Assembly: GCF_004342285.1 (NCBI RefSeq)
Contig: NZ_SMCV01000020.1
Coordinates: 1 to 36,512, forward strand
Source of the DNA: Klebsiella sp. BIGb0138
Lineage (GTDB): Bacteria; Pseudomonadota; Gammaproteobacteria; Enterobacterales; Enterobacteriaceae
Direction of reading: 5' to 3'
DNA length: 36,512 nucleotides
Under the pieces are notes generated by a model that saw only the letters and a program-made list of their open reading frames with translations, was not told where the DNA came from and made no database searches. Below are positions 22,059-33,096 of the stretch, piece after piece. The translations under genes were made by a program, and so were the position numbers. How positions within the stretch are numbered: the stretch's first letter is position 1; every line of letters starts with the position of its first letter.

Positions 22059-22363
22059 GTGTCGTAAATCGTTCCAGAAGGTATAACGTGGGTTGAAGCG
22101 CAGGTTTTAGCCGCAATGCCTGGCGATCGAATCGGGTAATGCTCCGTCAATTATAACCCTGGCCCTCGGGAGGATGGGATTTATCTTTGATGGCGGTGCC
22201 TGCCTCGCGATGAGGCAGGGCGAAAGGAGGAAGAGAAAGGATTCGCCCTGGTCAGCGTCCGCTGCTGACAAAGGCAGAATAAAAAAACGCGAGCGCAACT
22301 ACCAGCTGCCGCTTTTCATCTTACACTCCGGTTCGGAAAACGTTCAGCTCCTTACACCGCCTT
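22059..22363. other. Spacer between thiH and the diguanylate cyclase gene
   Basis: 305 bases with no gene I recognise. On the minus strand a perfect TATAAT (22155-22150) lies 92 bases before the cyclase start and is the best -10 candidate, but no good -35 stands 16-18 bp upstream. An 8-bp hairpin (22199-22206 with 22212-22219, GCGAT loop) lies between, and a run of seven T on the minus strand near 22287-22281 may mark the end of the thi transcript. Confidence 0.45.
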
Positions 22364-23497
22364 TCATGACGACTGCGAGGCGCGTCCCAGCCAGCTGTCC
22401 CAGTCTTTCCACACCGGCTGTAAACCGCGTGCCACCAGCGCGTCGGCCACCTCCTCCGGGCGACGACCGTCATGAGGCGCAAACTGCTCCAGCTCCGGGT
22501 GGTTATCGGCATAGCCGCCGGGTTGGGTTTTCGAAAAGGCGCTGACGTTATTAATCGCCAGCGGGATCACCTGGTCACGGAAGGCCGGCGATTCACGCGT
22601 CGAGAGCGAGAGCTCCACGTCCGGCGCCAGCAGGCGGAAGGCGCAAATGGTCTGAACCAGCTGCCGTTCGTCCATCAGCGAGGCGGGGGTAACCCCACCC
22701 GCGCACGGCCGCAGTCGCGGGAAGGAGATAGAGTAGCGGCTGCGCCAGTAATGCTGTTGCAGCCACAGCAGATGCTCCGCCACCATGTAGCAATCCACGC
22801 GCCAGCTGTCAGAAAGACCGATTAACGCCCCGAGGCCGATCTTATCGATCCCCGCCTGGCCGAGACGATCCGGCGTATCCAGACGCCAGAAAAAGTCCTG
22901 TTTTTTACCCTTCAGATGGTGCTGGGCATACATGCTCTCATGATACGTTTCCTGATAGACCATGACGCCGTCCAGGCCGAGCGTTTTCAGCTCGGCGTAC
23001 TCTGCCATCGTTAGCGGCTGCACTTCCATTTGCAGTGAGGAGAATTGGCTGCGAATAGCGGGCAGGTGCCGGCGAAAATAGTCCATGCCGACTTTGCCCT
23101 GGTGTTCGCCGGTGACCAGCAGCAGATGTTCAAAGCCCATTGCGCGAATGGCGGCGCATTCGCGGGCAATTTCTTCCTCGTCCAGGGTCTTACGCTTAAT
23201 GCGGTTGCTCATCGAAAAACCGCAGTAGGTACAGTCGTTCGCGCACAGGTTGGAGAGGTACAGCGGAACGTAAAAGCTGACGGTATTGCCGAATCGTTGC
23301 CGGGTCAGCCGCTGCGCGCGCTGGGCCAGCGGCTCCAGATAGCCGGCGGCGGCGGGAGAGAGCAGGGCCATCATATCGTCACGACTGAGCTGTTTTGCCG
23401 CTATCGCTCGCTCCACATCGGCTGGCGTCTTGCCGTTGATACGCAGGCGAATGTCATCCCATTCCAGCTGTTTCCAGCGTTCGCTAAAGGTGGTCAT
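22364..23497 (-). CDS. thiH: 2-iminoacetate synthase ThiH
   Basis: ThiH is a radical SAM tyrosine lyase that cleaves tyrosine to dehydroglycine and p-cresol, supplying the glycine-derived part of the thiamine thiazole ring. Starting at ATG 23497 (MTTFSERW) gives 377 aa, the E. coli length; an open frame extends far upstream inside thiG but is not used. The 4Fe-4S motif has Cys85, Cys89 and Cys92 ([12 protein letters not shown]). The start overlaps the thiG stop (ATGA), so it is translationally coupled. ThiH marks the anaerobe-compatible thiazole route; aerobes often use the oxidase ThiO instead. Confidence 0.97.
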   Translation of the reverse strand: MTTFSERWKQLEWDDIRLRINGKTPADVERAIAAKQLSRDDMMALLSPAAAGYLEPLAQRAQRLTRQRFGNTVSFYVPLYLSNLCANDCTYCGFSMSNRIKRKTLDEEEIARECAAIRAMGFEHLLLVTGEHQGKVGMDYFRRHLPAIRSQFSSLQMEVQPLTMAEYAELKTLGLDGVMVYQETYHESMYAQHHLKGKKQDFFWRLDTPDRLGQAGIDKIGLGALIGLSDSWRVDCYMVAEHLLWLQQHYWRSRYSISFPRLRPCAGGVTPASLMDERQLVQTICAFRLLAPDVELSLSTRESPAFRDQVIPLAINNVSAFSKTQPGGYADNHPELEQFAPHDGRRPEEVADALVARGLQPVWKDWDSWLGRASQSS

Positions 23498-24264
23498 GCC
23501 TGCGCCTCCAGAAAACCGGTCAGTGGGCTGGTGGCCTGCGCCCCGGCGCTGCGCGAGCCGGGACCCGCCTGACGAGCCAGTAATCCCGCCTCTACCGCCA
23601 GACGAAAGGCCCGCGCCATAGTCACCGGATCGTCGGCCACGGCGATAGCGGTGTTGACCAGCACGGCATCGGCCCCCATTTCCAGCGCCTGTGCGGCATG
23701 GCTGGGGACGCCAATTCCCGCATCGACCACCACCGGTACCGTCGCCTGTTCGATAATAATTTCCAGCATCGCCCGGGTTTCCAGCCCTTGATTCGAGCCA
23801 ATCGGCGCGCCGAGCGGCATCACCGCCGCGCATCCCGCTTCCTCCAGCCGTTTGCACAACACCGGATCGGCGCCGCAATAAGGTAGAACCACGAAGCCTT
23901 CCCGCACCAGCGTCTCGGCCGCCTTCAGGGTTTCGATCGGATCCGGCAGCAGCCAGCGCGCGTCCGGATGAATCTCCAGCTTCAGCCAGTGGGTGCCCAG
24001 GGCTTCCCGGGCCAGCCGGGCGGCAAAGATGGCCTCTTCTGCCGTTTTGGCCCCCGAGGTATTTGGCAGCAGACTGACGCCAGCCGCCAGCAAGGGGGCA
24101 AGAATGGCATCGTTGTGCTGGCGTAGATCGACGCGCTTCATCGCCAGCGTCACCAGTTGACTACCCGAGGCGCGAATCGCCTCGACCATCACCTGCGGCG
24201 CGGAAAATTTTCCGGTACCGGTAAAAATATGTGATTCAAACGTTTTGTCTGCGATACGTAACAT
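23494..24264 (-). CDS. thiG: Thiazole synthase ThiG
   Basis: ThiG is a TIM-barrel enzyme that joins deoxyxylulose-5-phosphate, dehydroglycine and the sulfur of ThiS-thiocarboxylate into the thiazole phosphate. The product is 256 aa as in E. coli. The Schiff-base lysine is Lys95 in WLKLEIHPD. The phosphate-binding region [20 protein letters not shown] sits near 183-202. It starts one base after the thiS stop and overlaps thiH. Confidence 0.97.
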   Translation of the reverse strand: MLRIADKTFESHIFTGTGKFSAPQVMVEAIRASGSQLVTLAMKRVDLRQHNDAILAPLLAAGVSLLPNTSGAKTAEEAIFAARLAREALGTHWLKLEIHPDARWLLPDPIETLKAAETLVREGFVVLPYCGADPVLCKRLEEAGCAAVMPLGAPIGSNQGLETRAMLEIIIEQATVPVVVDAGIGVPSHAAQALEMGADAVLVNTAIAVADDPVTMARAFRLAVEAGLLARQAGPGSRSAGAQATSPLTGFLEAQA

Positions 24265-24265
24265 G

Positions 24266-24466
24266 TCAGCCTCCGGCGATAACCTGAAAAAGCAGGACCC
24301 GATCGCCTTCCTGCAGAAGATGGTGTTCCCACCGCTCGCGCGGCAGAACGTGTTGATTGAGCGCCAGGGCAGTACCCGCCTGGCGCTGCGCTAGCTGCGT
24401 GAGCAGGTCGGCGACGGTGGTCGTTCCGGCGCACTGCATCGGCTCGTCGTTAAACCAGATCTGCAT
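24266..24466 (-). CDS. thiS: Sulfur carrier protein ThiS
   Basis: ThiS is a ubiquitin-fold protein whose C-terminal Gly-Gly is adenylated by ThiF and turned into a thiocarboxylate that donates sulfur to ThiG. The start at ATG 24466 ([12 protein letters not shown]) gives 66 aa, the E. coli length, and the chain ends in FQVIAGG. It overlaps the end of thiF by 17 bases, an arrangement I also recall from E. coli. A longer in-frame extension into thiF is rejected. Confidence 0.95.
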   Translation of the reverse strand: MQIWFNDEPMQCAGTTTVADLLTQLAQRQAGTALALNQHVLPRERWEHHLLQEGDRVLLFQVIAGG

Positions 24467-25205
24467 GGCGCCCTCCGCATACCGGGCAGCCCAGCGCACG
24501 CTGCAGCGCCAGATTGCGCCAGTGGCTGGTGCGCGCATCGAATAGCCGCAGCGTGTTGCGCGGCGTTGCCATGCCGGAGAGCAATTTGATCGCCTCCAGC
24601 GCCTGCAGCGTGCCCATCATGCCGACCACCGGCCCGACAATCCCCGCCGTACGGCAGTTACGTTCGGGTTCGGCGGTATCGGGCCACAGGCAGCGGTAGC
24701 AGCCCTGCTCCCATGGTGGGGTGAGGACCATCAGCTGCCCGCCCAGCCCGACGGCGCTGGCGGTAATCAACGGCGTGGCCAGCGCGACGCAGGCAGCATT
24801 GATATCCTGGCGGGTGACCATATTATCGGTGCAATCCAGCACCACGTCGGCCCGGGCGACTTCGCTTCGTAGGGCTTCGCCGCTTAACCGTTGTTGCAGC
24901 GTGACGATCTCAATCTGCGGGTTAAGCCGCGCCAGCCGCTGCCTGGCGGCGGCGGTTTTCGGCCGGGCGATATCATCGCTGGTGAAGAGAATCTGGCGTT
25001 GCAGGTTGCTTACGTGGACGTCGTCATCGTCAGCCAGTACCAGCATACCGACGCCGGCGCCGGCCAGATACAGCGCGGCAGGAGAACCCAACCCGCCGAG
25101 GCCGACGATCAGCACCCGGCTGGCTAACAGCTTCTGCTGACCTTCGATGGCAATATCTTCCAGCATCAGCTGGCGGCTATAGCGCATGAAATCGCTGTCA
25201 TTCAT
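24450..25205 (-). CDS. thiF: ThiS adenylyltransferase ThiF
   Basis: ThiF is an E1-like enzyme that adenylates the C-terminus of ThiS with ATP. The product is 251 aa. The nucleotide-binding loop GLGGLGSP is at 35-42. Zinc cysteines Cys169, Cys172, Cys240 and Cys243 are present, as is Cys184 ([10 protein letters not shown]), the residue linked to ThiS in E. coli. MoeB is the nearest relative, but the operon and length fix the assignment. It overlaps thiE by eight bases. Confidence 0.97.
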   Translation of the reverse strand: MNDSDFMRYSRQLMLEDIAIEGQQKLLASRVLIVGLGGLGSPAALYLAGAGVGMLVLADDDDVHVSNLQRQILFTSDDIARPKTAAARQRLARLNPQIEIVTLQQRLSGEALRSEVARADVVLDCTDNMVTRQDINAACVALATPLITASAVGLGGQLMVLTPPWEQGCYRCLWPDTAEPERNCRTAGIVGPVVGMMGTLQALEAIKLLSGMATPRNTLRLFDARTSHWRNLALQRALGCPVCGGRHADLV

Positions 25206-25832
25206 CGCCTGCTCCTGCGATTTCCAGCAGTTGGGCGGTGGCCTGCCGCCAGTCTTCCGCCTGGGTAATCGCGCTCACGACGGCGATGCTACCGACGCCG
25301 GTTTCCAGTACCGCCGGAGCGCGCGCCAGGCTGATGCCGCCGATCGCCACCGTCGGGTAATCCTGCAGGCGCTGGATATGTTGAGCGAGCTGCGTCAGAC
25401 CCTGAGGGGCGGAAGGCATTTGTTTGGTTTGCGTAGGGAAAACGTGACCTAGCGCGATATAGGAGGGGCGTGCGGCCAGCGCAACATCGATCTCCATATC
25501 ATCATGGGTCGAGACCCCGAGGCGCAGCCCGGCGTGGCGAATGGCGCTCAGGTCCGTGGTTTCCAGGTCCTCTTGTCCCAGGTGCACGCCGTAGGCCTGG
25601 TGCTTAATGGCCAGCTGCCAGTAGTCGTTGATGAACAACCGGGCATGATATTGACGGCCGAGTGCGATAGCAGCGATCACATCGTCCTCAACGTCGCTGT
25701 CACGCTTATCCTTGATGCGCAGCTGAAGAGTACGCACGCCCGCTTTCAGCAGGCGTTCAATCCACACCACGCTGTCCACGACCGGGTAGAGTCCTAAACG
25801 GAAAGGGACGGACGGAAAATCGGGTTGATACA

Positions 25833-25833
<1 letters not shown>
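25198..25833 (-). CDS. thiE: Thiamine-phosphate synthase ThiE
   Basis: ThiE couples hydroxymethylpyrimidine diphosphate with thiazole phosphate to give thiamine phosphate. The 211-aa product matches E. coli and has the TIM-barrel motifs [11 protein letters not shown] (substrate diphosphate site), [10 protein letters not shown] and VHLGQEDL. Its ATG shares one base with the thiC stop, so translation is coupled. Confidence 0.97.
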
Positions 25834-27731
<1,898 letters not shown>

Positions 27732-27825
27732 TCATTCCAGATGAAAAAGGACATGGCTTGTCAGACGACGGATGGAGTAACAGATGCGATCGGTCCTGGA
27801 TGGACGGTCGCTTATAGCAGTTTAC

Positions 27826-27909
27826 TCTTGTTCCCTTCGCAGGTATTAGCCTGATCAGGTTCCGCGGATCCCGAATAAACGGTCTCAGCCAGTTAAGGCA
27901 CTCCGACAA
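27826..27909 (-). ncRNA. TPP riboswitch (THI element)
   Basis: On the minus strand the leader of thiC contains GGAGTGCC, TGGCTGAGA, and CTGATCAGGCTAATACC followed by TGCGAAGGGAA, in the order and spacing of the thi-box. The pyrimidine-binding CTGAGA and the diphosphate-sensing GCGAAGGGA segments are intact. The sequence is close to the E. coli thiC element. About 95 bases separate it from the thiC start, room for the expression platform. Confidence 0.95.
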
Positions 27910-27910
27910 G

Positions 27911-27934
27911 ATAAAACCCCCTCCAGAGAGGGAG
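27911..27934 (-). terminator. Probable rsd terminator
   Basis: On the minus strand a 7-bp stem with one T-G pair (27928-27934 with 27917-27923), TCTG loop, is followed by TTTTAT. It lies 34 bases after the rsd stop and directly before the riboswitch. If the candidate thi promoter is right, thi transcripts begin inside it. Confidence 0.65.
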
Positions 27935-27938
27935 AATG

Positions 27939-27967
27939 TATGTAAACTACTCGTTAACGGCTCACAA
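27939..27967 (-). promoter_or_regulatory. Candidate thiC promoter
   Basis: On the minus strand TTGTGA (27967-27962) and TACATA (27944-27939) are 17 bp apart, placing the start near 27932, just upstream of the riboswitch. It abuts the end of rsd. Both hexamers deviate from consensus, so this is a plausible but unproven assignment. Confidence 0.45.
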
Positions 27968-27968
27968 C

Positions 27969-28466
27969 TCAAGCAGTCGGCGTGATATTGTCGCTGATGT
28001 TGTCTTCCTGGTTGTGGGAAACGGCGAGGGCGATCAGCTTATCTTCCAGCGCAAATCGCGCTTCCAGCGCTTCGCCAATATCGGAAAGCGCCTGCTGGAA
28101 CTCCAGATAGTTATCGTGATCGATGGCGTTTTCGAGGCAGGAATCGTAGTAATCCATAATCTGCTGGGTATTGGCTTCCAGCTGCGGATAGAGCTTCGTG
28201 GCCGCCAAAAGTGGCGTGTCGCCTTCCATTTCGCCAAGAATACGTTCATAAATATTAAAATGGCCGGAGGAGAGGTAATCCACCAGGCTTTGGCAAAAGT
28301 TATCCAGCGCCTTTTCGTTAAGCCGCATAAAGGATTCTTTACCCGGTTTCAGGCCAACCAGCTTGTAGTAAGCCACGAGCAAATGCTTACGTACATGCAG
28401 CCAGCGATCGACCAGTTTATTACTGCCTCCAAGACGTTCCGTTAGGTTTTCCAGCTGGTTTAACAT
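27969..28466 (-). CDS. rsd: Anti-sigma-70 regulator Rsd
   Basis: Rsd binds region 4 of sigma-70 in stationary phase, favouring use of alternative sigma factors; in E. coli it also stimulates SpoT with HPr. Starting at ATG 28466 (MLNQLENLTER) gives 165 aa; E. coli Rsd is 158, and the extra length is in a divergent C-terminal tail (HNQEDNISDNITPTA). The conserved core SNKLVDRWLHVRKHLLVAYY and DYYDSCLENAIDHDNYLEFQ is intact and all-helical. An in-frame upstream ATG at 28508 would overlap the promoter region and is rejected. It is divergent from nudC. Confidence 0.95.
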   Translation of the reverse strand: MLNQLENLTERLGGSNKLVDRWLHVRKHLLVAYYKLVGLKPGKESFMRLNEKALDNFCQSLVDYLSSGHFNIYERILGEMEGDTPLLAATKLYPQLEANTQQIMDYYDSCLENAIDHDNYLEFQQALSDIGEALEARFALEDKLIALAVSHNQEDNISDNITPTA

Positions 28467-28493
28467 GGTTGACTCCGCAAGATTAAGAAAAAT

Positions 28494-28522
28494 AACGTTG
28501 CTCACCAAAATGTAAATATAAT
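28494..28522 (+). promoter_or_regulatory. Candidate nudC promoter in the divergent rsd-nudC gap
   Basis: A perfect TATAAT (28517-28522) lies 38 bases before the nudC ATG in a very A/T-rich 94-base divergent gap. The hexamer 17 bp upstream (28494-28499, AACGTT) is a poor -35. The rsd promoter must lie in the same gap on the other strand. Confidence 0.4.
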
Positions 28523-28560
28523 GTTAAAAGTGCCAGTAAAACGAAGGTAGTGCAATAGAT

Positions 28561-29334
28561 ATGGATCGTATTATTGAAAAATTAGATCGCGGCTGGTGGA
28601 TCGTCAGCCACGAACAAAAATTATGGTTACCCGACGGGGAATTACCACATGGCGAAGCGGTAAATTTCAATCTTGTCGGACAGCACGCGCGGCATATCGG
28701 TGAATGGCAAGGAGAAGCGGTATGGCTGGTGCGCCAGGATCGTCGGCATGATATGGGATCGTTGCGTCAGGTGCTGGATCAGGATCCGGGGCTGTTTCAG
28801 CTGGCGGGGCGCGGCATCCAGCTGGCCGAGTTTTACCGCTCGCATAAATTCTGCGGCTACTGCGGGCATCCGATGCAGCCAAGCAAAAGCGAATGGGCGA
28901 TGCTGTGCAGCCACTGTCGCGAGCGCTATTACCCGCAAATCGCCCCGTGCATGATCGTGGCGATTCGCCGGGACGACTCTATTTTGCTGGCGCAGCATAC
29001 CCGCCACCGCAACGGCGTACATACGGTGCTGGCCGGGTTTGTCGAAGTGGGAGAGACCCTGGAACAGGCGGTTGCCCGCGAGGTGATGGAAGAAAGCGGC
29101 CTGAAGGTGAAAAACCTGCGCTATGTGACTTCCCAACCGTGGCCGTTCCCGCAGTCGCTGATGACCGCGTTTATGGCGGAATATGACAGCGGCGAGATTG
29201 TTATCGATAAGAAAGAGCTGCTGGAGGCGGGCTGGTATCGCTACGATGATTTACCGCTGCTGCCGCCGCCGGGAACCGTGGCGCGCCGGCTGATAGAAGA
29301 TACCGTGGCAATGTGTCGGGCCGACTATGAATGA
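28561..29334 (+). CDS. nudC: NAD-capped RNA hydrolase / NADH pyrophosphatase NudC
   Basis: NudC removes NAD caps from RNA 5' ends and hydrolyses NAD(H) to NMN(H) and AMP. The product is 257 aa, the E. coli length. The zinc ribbon has Cys98, Cys101, Cys116 and Cys119. The Nudix box [20 protein letters not shown] occupies about 159-178, with Glu174, Glu177 and Glu178 as metal ligands, followed by the SQPWPFPQS motif that defines the NADH-pyrophosphatase subfamily. It opens the plus-strand series nudC-hemE-nfi-yjaG. Confidence 0.98.
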   Translation: MDRIIEKLDRGWWIVSHEQKLWLPDGELPHGEAVNFNLVGQHARHIGEWQGEAVWLVRQDRRHDMGSLRQVLDQDPGLFQLAGRGIQLAEFYRSHKFCGYCGHPMQPSKSEWAMLCSHCRERYYPQIAPCMIVAIRRDDSILLAQHTRHRNGVHTVLAGFVEVGETLEQAVAREVMEESGLKVKNLRYVTSQPWPFPQSLMTAFMAEYDSGEIVIDKKELLEAGWYRYDDLPLLPPPGTVARRLIEDTVAMCRADYE

Positions 29335-29374
29335 CGTGATACAATGACGGCCTGACGCATTAAGGAACTGCAAA

Positions 29375-30439
29375 ATGACCGAACTGAAGAACGATCGTTA
29401 TCTGCGTGCGCTGCTGCGCCAACCCGTTGATGTGACCCCGGTGTGGATGATGCGCCAGGCTGGCCGCTATTTACCGGAGTACAAGGCCACTCGCGCAGAA
29501 GCGGGCGACTTTATGTCTCTGTGTAAAAATGCCGGGCTGGCCTGTGAAGTCACCCTGCAGCCGCTGCGTCGCTATGCGCTGGATGCGGCGATCCTCTTTT
29601 CAGACATTCTGACTATTCCGGACGCGATGGGGCTGGGGCTCTATTTCGAAGCCGGCGAAGGTCCGCGCTTCACCTCGACCATTACCGGCAAAGCCGACGT
29701 CGACAAACTGCCGATCCCCGATCCGGAAGATGAACTCGGTTACGTGATGAATGCGGTACGCACCATTCGTCGTGAGCTCAAAGGTGAGGTTCCGCTGATT
29801 GGCTTCTCCGGCAGCCCGTGGACCCTGGCGACCTATATGGTTGAAGGGGGCAGCAGTAAGGCCTTCACTGTCATCAAAAAAATGATGTATGCCGATCCGC
29901 AGACCCTGCATGCGCTGCTCGATAAGCTGGCAAAAAGCGTCACGTTGTACCTTAATGCCCAGATCAAAGCGGGCGCCCAGTCGGTGATGATTTTCGATAC
30001 CTGGGGTGGCGTGCTGACCGGCCGCGATTATCAGCAGTTCTCGCTGTACTACATGCACAAAATCGTCGATGGCCTGCTGCGTGAAAACGAAGGCCGCCGC
30101 GTACCGGTGACCTTATTCACCAAAGGCGGCGGACAGTGGCTGGAAGCGATGGCCGAAACCGGCTGCGATGCGCTGGGTCTCGACTGGACCACCGATATCG
30201 CCGACGCTCGCCGTCGCGTCGGTCACAAAGTGGCGCTACAGGGCAATATGGACCCTTCCATGCTCTACGCGCCCGCTGCCCGTATTGAAGAAGAAGTGGC
30301 GACCATTCTTGCTGGCTTCGGTCAGGGGGAAGGCCACGTCTTCAACCTCGGTCACGGCATTCATCAGGACGTGAATCCTGAACATGCGGGGGTGTTTGTC
30401 GAAGCGGTACACCGGCTGTCGGCGCAATACCATCGCTAA
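29375..30439 (+). CDS. hemE: Uroporphyrinogen decarboxylase HemE
   Basis: HemE decarboxylates the four acetate side chains of uroporphyrinogen III to coproporphyrinogen III in haem synthesis, without a cofactor. The 354-aa product equals E. coli. The N-terminal signature [20 protein letters not shown] (about 22-41) includes the conserved Arg that binds substrate carboxylates, and [16 protein letters not shown] (about 144-159) is the second family signature. AAGGAA precedes the ATG. It lies 40 bases after nudC. Confidence 0.98.
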   Translation: MTELKNDRYLRALLRQPVDVTPVWMMRQAGRYLPEYKATRAEAGDFMSLCKNAGLACEVTLQPLRRYALDAAILFSDILTIPDAMGLGLYFEAGEGPRFTSTITGKADVDKLPIPDPEDELGYVMNAVRTIRRELKGEVPLIGFSGSPWTLATYMVEGGSSKAFTVIKKMMYADPQTLHALLDKLAKSVTLYLNAQIKAGAQSVMIFDTWGGVLTGRDYQQFSLYYMHKIVDGLLRENEGRRVPVTLFTKGGGQWLEAMAETGCDALGLDWTTDIADARRRVGHKVALQGNMDPSMLYAPAARIEEEVATILAGFGQGEGHVFNLGHGIHQDVNPEHAGVFVEAVHRLSAQYHR

Positions 30440-30448
30440 GGAGCGAGT

Positions 30449-31120
30449 ATGGATTTGGCATCGCTACGCGCCCGCCAGCAGGAGCTGGCCGCATCGGTCA
30501 TCCGTGAGGATCGGCTGGATCGGGATCCTCCGCGGCTGATCGGCGGAGCAGACGTTGGCTTCGAGCAAGAAGGCGAAGTCACCCGAGCGGCGATGGTGCT
30601 GCTGGCCTGGCCCTCGCTGGAGCTGGTGGAATATCAGGTGGCACGCGTTGCCACCACGATGCCTTATATCCCCGGCTTTCTCTCTTTTCGTGAAACGCCC
30701 GCGCTGCTGGCGGCGTGGGAACAGCTTTGCCAAAAACCCGATCTCTTATTTGTCGACGGCCACGGGATTTCCCATCCGCGGCGTCTGGGCGTGGCCAGCC
30801 ATTTTGGCCTGCTGGTGGATGTCCCGACCATTGGGGTGGCGAAAAAGCGCCTGTGCGGGCGCTTTACGCTTCCCGGCGATGAACCGGGGGCACTGGCGCC
30901 GCTGATGGATAAAAACGAGCAGCTGGCATGGGTCTGGCGCAGCAAAGCGCGCTGCAACCCGCTGTTTGTCAGCACCGGCCACCGCGTAGCCCTCGATAGC
31001 GCGCTGGCGTGGGTGGAGCGCTGCATCAAAGGCTACCGCCTGCCGGAACCCACGCGCTGGGCTGATGCGGTGGCCTCGCGGCGCCCGGCGTTTGTGCGTT
31101 GGCAAGCAAATCACGACTGA
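30449..31120 (+). CDS. nfi: Endonuclease V (deoxyinosine 3' endonuclease)
   Basis: Endonuclease V nicks DNA one base 3' of deoxyinosine to start repair of deaminated adenine. The product is 223 aa. Catalytic acidic residues are visible as Asp35 in GADVGF, Glu82 in SFRE and Asp103 in FVDGHG, with Tyr73 in PYIPGFLSF as the wedge tyrosine of the family. It follows hemE by nine bases and is probably cotranscribed. Confidence 0.97.
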   Translation: MDLASLRARQQELAASVIREDRLDRDPPRLIGGADVGFEQEGEVTRAAMVLLAWPSLELVEYQVARVATTMPYIPGFLSFRETPALLAAWEQLCQKPDLLFVDGHGISHPRRLGVASHFGLLVDVPTIGVAKKRLCGRFTLPGDEPGALAPLMDKNEQLAWVWRSKARCNPLFVSTGHRVALDSALAWVERCIKGYRLPEPTRWADAVASRRPAFVRWQANHD

Positions 31121-31162
31121 TTCAGGTACACTGCGGCTAATTTCTGACTTCGAGAATTCATC

Positions 31163-31753
31163 ATGTTACAAAACCCGATTCATCTGCGCCTGGAGAAGCT
31201 GGAAAGCTGGCAGCACGTCACCTTTATGGCCTGTTTGTGCGAGCGCATGTACCCCAACTACGCGATGTTCTGCCAGCAAACCGAATTTGCCGATGGCCAG
31301 CTGTATCGCCGTATCCTCGATCTGATCTGGGAAACGCTGACGGTCAAAGACGCGAAGGTGAATTTTGATAGCCAGCTGGAAAAGCTGGAAGAGGCGATTC
31401 CGGTTGCGGACGACTACGATCTGTACGGCGTTTACCCGGCTATCGATGCCTGTGTCGCCTTGAGCGAACTGATTCACTCGCGCCTGAGCGGAGAAACGCT
31501 TGAGCATGCCATTGAGGTGAGCAAGAGCTCCATTACCACCGTGGCGATGCTGGAAATGACCCAGGCCGGTCGCGAAATGACCGATGAAGAGCTCAAAGAG
31601 AACCCGGCGGTTGAGCAAGAATGGGATATTCAGTGGGAAATTTTCCGTCTGCTGGCCGACTGCGAAGAACGCGATATTGAACTGATCAAAGGGCTGCGCG
31701 CAGACCTTCGTGAAGCCGGTGAGAGCAATATTGGTATAAATTTTCAGCAGTGA
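31163..31753 (+). CDS. yjaG: Conserved DUF416 protein YjaG
   Basis: A 196-aa cytoplasmic protein of the YjaG/DUF416 family, the same length as in E. coli. Function unknown. It is predicted mostly helical, with the conserved start NPIHLRLEKLESWQHVTFMA and the TVAMLEMTQAGREMTDEEL region. There is no signal peptide or membrane segment. It sits between nfi and hupA as in E. coli, which supports orthology but says little about its role. Confidence 0.95.
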   Translation: MLQNPIHLRLEKLESWQHVTFMACLCERMYPNYAMFCQQTEFADGQLYRRILDLIWETLTVKDAKVNFDSQLEKLEEAIPVADDYDLYGVYPAIDACVALSELIHSRLSGETLEHAIEVSKSSITTVAMLEMTQAGREMTDEELKENPAVEQEWDIQWEIFRLLADCEERDIELIKGLRADLREAGESNIGINFQQ

Positions 31754-31798
31754 GACCAGAAAACGTGATTTACCGCCTGAATTGTAGCGTCTGAAGGC

Positions 31799-31828
31799 TT
31801 CCATTCCGCCCCCCGTCTGGTCTACATT
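31799..31828 (+). promoter_or_regulatory. Candidate hupA promoter
   Basis: TACATT (31823-31828) with a weak -35 TTCCAT (31799-31804) 18 bp upstream and a G/C-rich discriminator lies 112 bases before hupA. The 186-base gap must contain the hupA promoters and, in E. coli, CRP and FIS sites; none is clear enough to place. Confidence 0.4.
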
Positions 31829-31939
31829 TGGAGGGCGAAAAAAAGTGGCTATCGGTGCGTGTATGCAGGAGAGTGCTTTTCAGGCATTTCCGTCGCACTC
31901 GGTGCTTAGCAAGCGATAAACACATTGTAAGGATAACTT

Positions 31940-32212
31940 ATGAACAAGACTCAACTGATTGATGTAATTGCGGACAAAGCTGACCTGTCCAAAGCACAGG
32001 CGAAAGCTGCCCTGGAATCTACCCTGGCTGCAATTACCGAGTCTCTGAAAGAAGGTGATGCTGTTCAACTGGTTGGTTTCGGTACCTTCAAAGTGAACCA
32101 CCGCGCTGAGCGTACTGGCCGCAACCCGCAGACCGGTAAAGAAATCAAAATTGCCGCTGCTAACGTGCCGGCGTTTGTTTCTGGTAAAGCACTGAAAGAC
32201 GCAGTTAAGTAA
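31940..32212 (+). CDS. hupA: DNA-binding protein HU-alpha
   Basis: HU-alpha is an abundant nucleoid protein that bends and constrains DNA, working as a homodimer or with HU-beta. The product is 90 aa with the typical start [20 protein letters not shown]. The DNA-binding beta arm includes [12 protein letters not shown] (about 60-71) with the intercalating Pro63. Codon bias is strong. TAAGGATAACTT precedes the ATG. It differs from HU-beta (hupB) in the N-terminal residues. Confidence 0.98.
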   Translation: MNKTQLIDVIADKADLSKAQAKAALESTLAAITESLKEGDAVQLVGFGTFKVNHRAERTGRNPQTGKEIKIAAANVPAFVSGKALKDAVK

Positions 32213-32218
32213 GACCGC

Positions 32219-32917
32219 GTGGCAGTGTACAGTTTTAACGAAGGGGCCTTTAAGCCCCTTTTGTCTATCTGGCGTCGCGCGTTGACGCTGGTGGGCATTC
32301 TGTTGATCACTGCCTGCAGCCATGATTCCTCACTCCCTCCGTTCACCGCCAGCGGCTATGCGGACAATCAGGGGGCGATGCGTATCTGGCGTGAGGATGC
32401 GAATGGCGAAGTGCATCTCCTTGCCGCCTTTAGCCCATGGCGTAACGGCAATACCTCGACCAGCGAATACCGCTGGCAGGGCGACCGACTCACGCTTATC
32501 GAGCTTAATGTTTACGGCCACCCCAAAGAACACATTCGCGCCCGCTTTGATGACCAGGGCGAACTGAGCTTTATGCAGCGTGAAGTGGATGGACAGAAGC
32601 AGCAGCTTTCCAGCGATCAGGTGGCGCTTTATCGCTACCGGGCAACGCAGATTCGCCAGACCAGCGACGCATTGCGCCAGGGACGAGTTGTCCTGCGTCA
32701 GGGGCGCTGGCATACCAACCAGACGGTCACCACCTGCGAAGGGCAAACCGTGAGACCGGACCTGGATGCGCGGGCATTAGCCCATATTACGCGCCGCCAG
32801 AGTCACTCATCCGCGGAGGTGAGCGTAGCGTGGCTGGAAGCCTCAGACGGCGCTCAGCTGCTGCTGGTGGCCAACGAAGACTTCTGTACCTGGCAGCCGC
32901 AGGAAAAAACCTTCTGA
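32219..32917 (+). CDS. yjaH: Putative lipoprotein YjaH (DUF1481)
   Basis: An envelope protein of unknown function. From GTG 32219 it has 232 aa, near the E. coli YjaH length. A hydrophobic stretch ends in the lipobox LITAC with Cys33, so the mature protein should be lipid-anchored; the following residue is Ser, which favours the outer membrane. Cys192-region and the C-terminal FCTWQ supply other cysteines. There is no clear ribosome binding site before GTG 32219, and the hupA terminator lies within the first codons. A TTG at 32261 would give a shorter, classic signal peptide (MSIWRRALTLVGILLITAC), so the start is uncertain. Confidence 0.85.
   Translation: MAVYSFNEGAFKPLLSIWRRALTLVGILLITACSHDSSLPPFTASGYADNQGAMRIWREDANGEVHLLAAFSPWRNGNTSTSEYRWQGDRLTLIELNVYGHPKEHIRARFDDQGELSFMQREVDGQKQQLSSDQVALYRYRATQIRQTSDALRQGRVVLRQGRWHTNQTVTTCEGQTVRPDLDARALAHITRRQSHSSAEVSVAWLEASDGAQLLLVANEDFCTWQPQEKTF
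32241..32262 (+). terminator. hupA intrinsic terminator
   Basis: A 7-bp stem (32241-32247 with 32254-32260) with a CTTTAA loop and short T tail begins 28 bases after hupA. It lies inside the 5' end of the annotated yjaH reading frame, where it encodes residues 8-15. Confidence 0.8.
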
Positions 32918-33029
32918 CCTCCTGTCAGAGACCCTGTGCGCGTTACGATTCCCTCTATCCTTCTCCACCCTACGCTTCTCTGAGGCGCGTAGCCGCACAT
33001 CCTCCGTGACTGGTTGGCGGGCTGACGAT

Positions 33030-33063
33030 AAAAAACGGGCGACTCCAGAATGAAGCCGCCCGT
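33030..33063 (-). terminator. purHD intrinsic terminator
   Basis: On the minus strand a 7-bp stem (33057-33063 with 33035-33041), extended by inner pairs CTTC/GGAG, is followed by TTTTTT-type tail. It lies 34 bases after purD and faces yjaH. The rest of the 32918-33096 gap holds nothing else I recognise; the zraPSR genes found here in E. coli are absent. Confidence 0.88.
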
Positions 33064-33096
33064 CAATGAGGCCTGTTATGAGGTTACGTTCAGGCG

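Noticed and set aside
22199..22219. 8-bp hairpin near thiH as its terminator
   Set aside because: It lies about 145 bases past the stop and has no T tract on the minus strand; kept only as a note in the spacer entry.
22364..23878. A 504-codon version of thiH
   Set aside because: The extra 127 N-terminal codons lie inside thiG in another frame and look like shadow sequence; ATG 23497 gives the family length and couples to the thiG stop.
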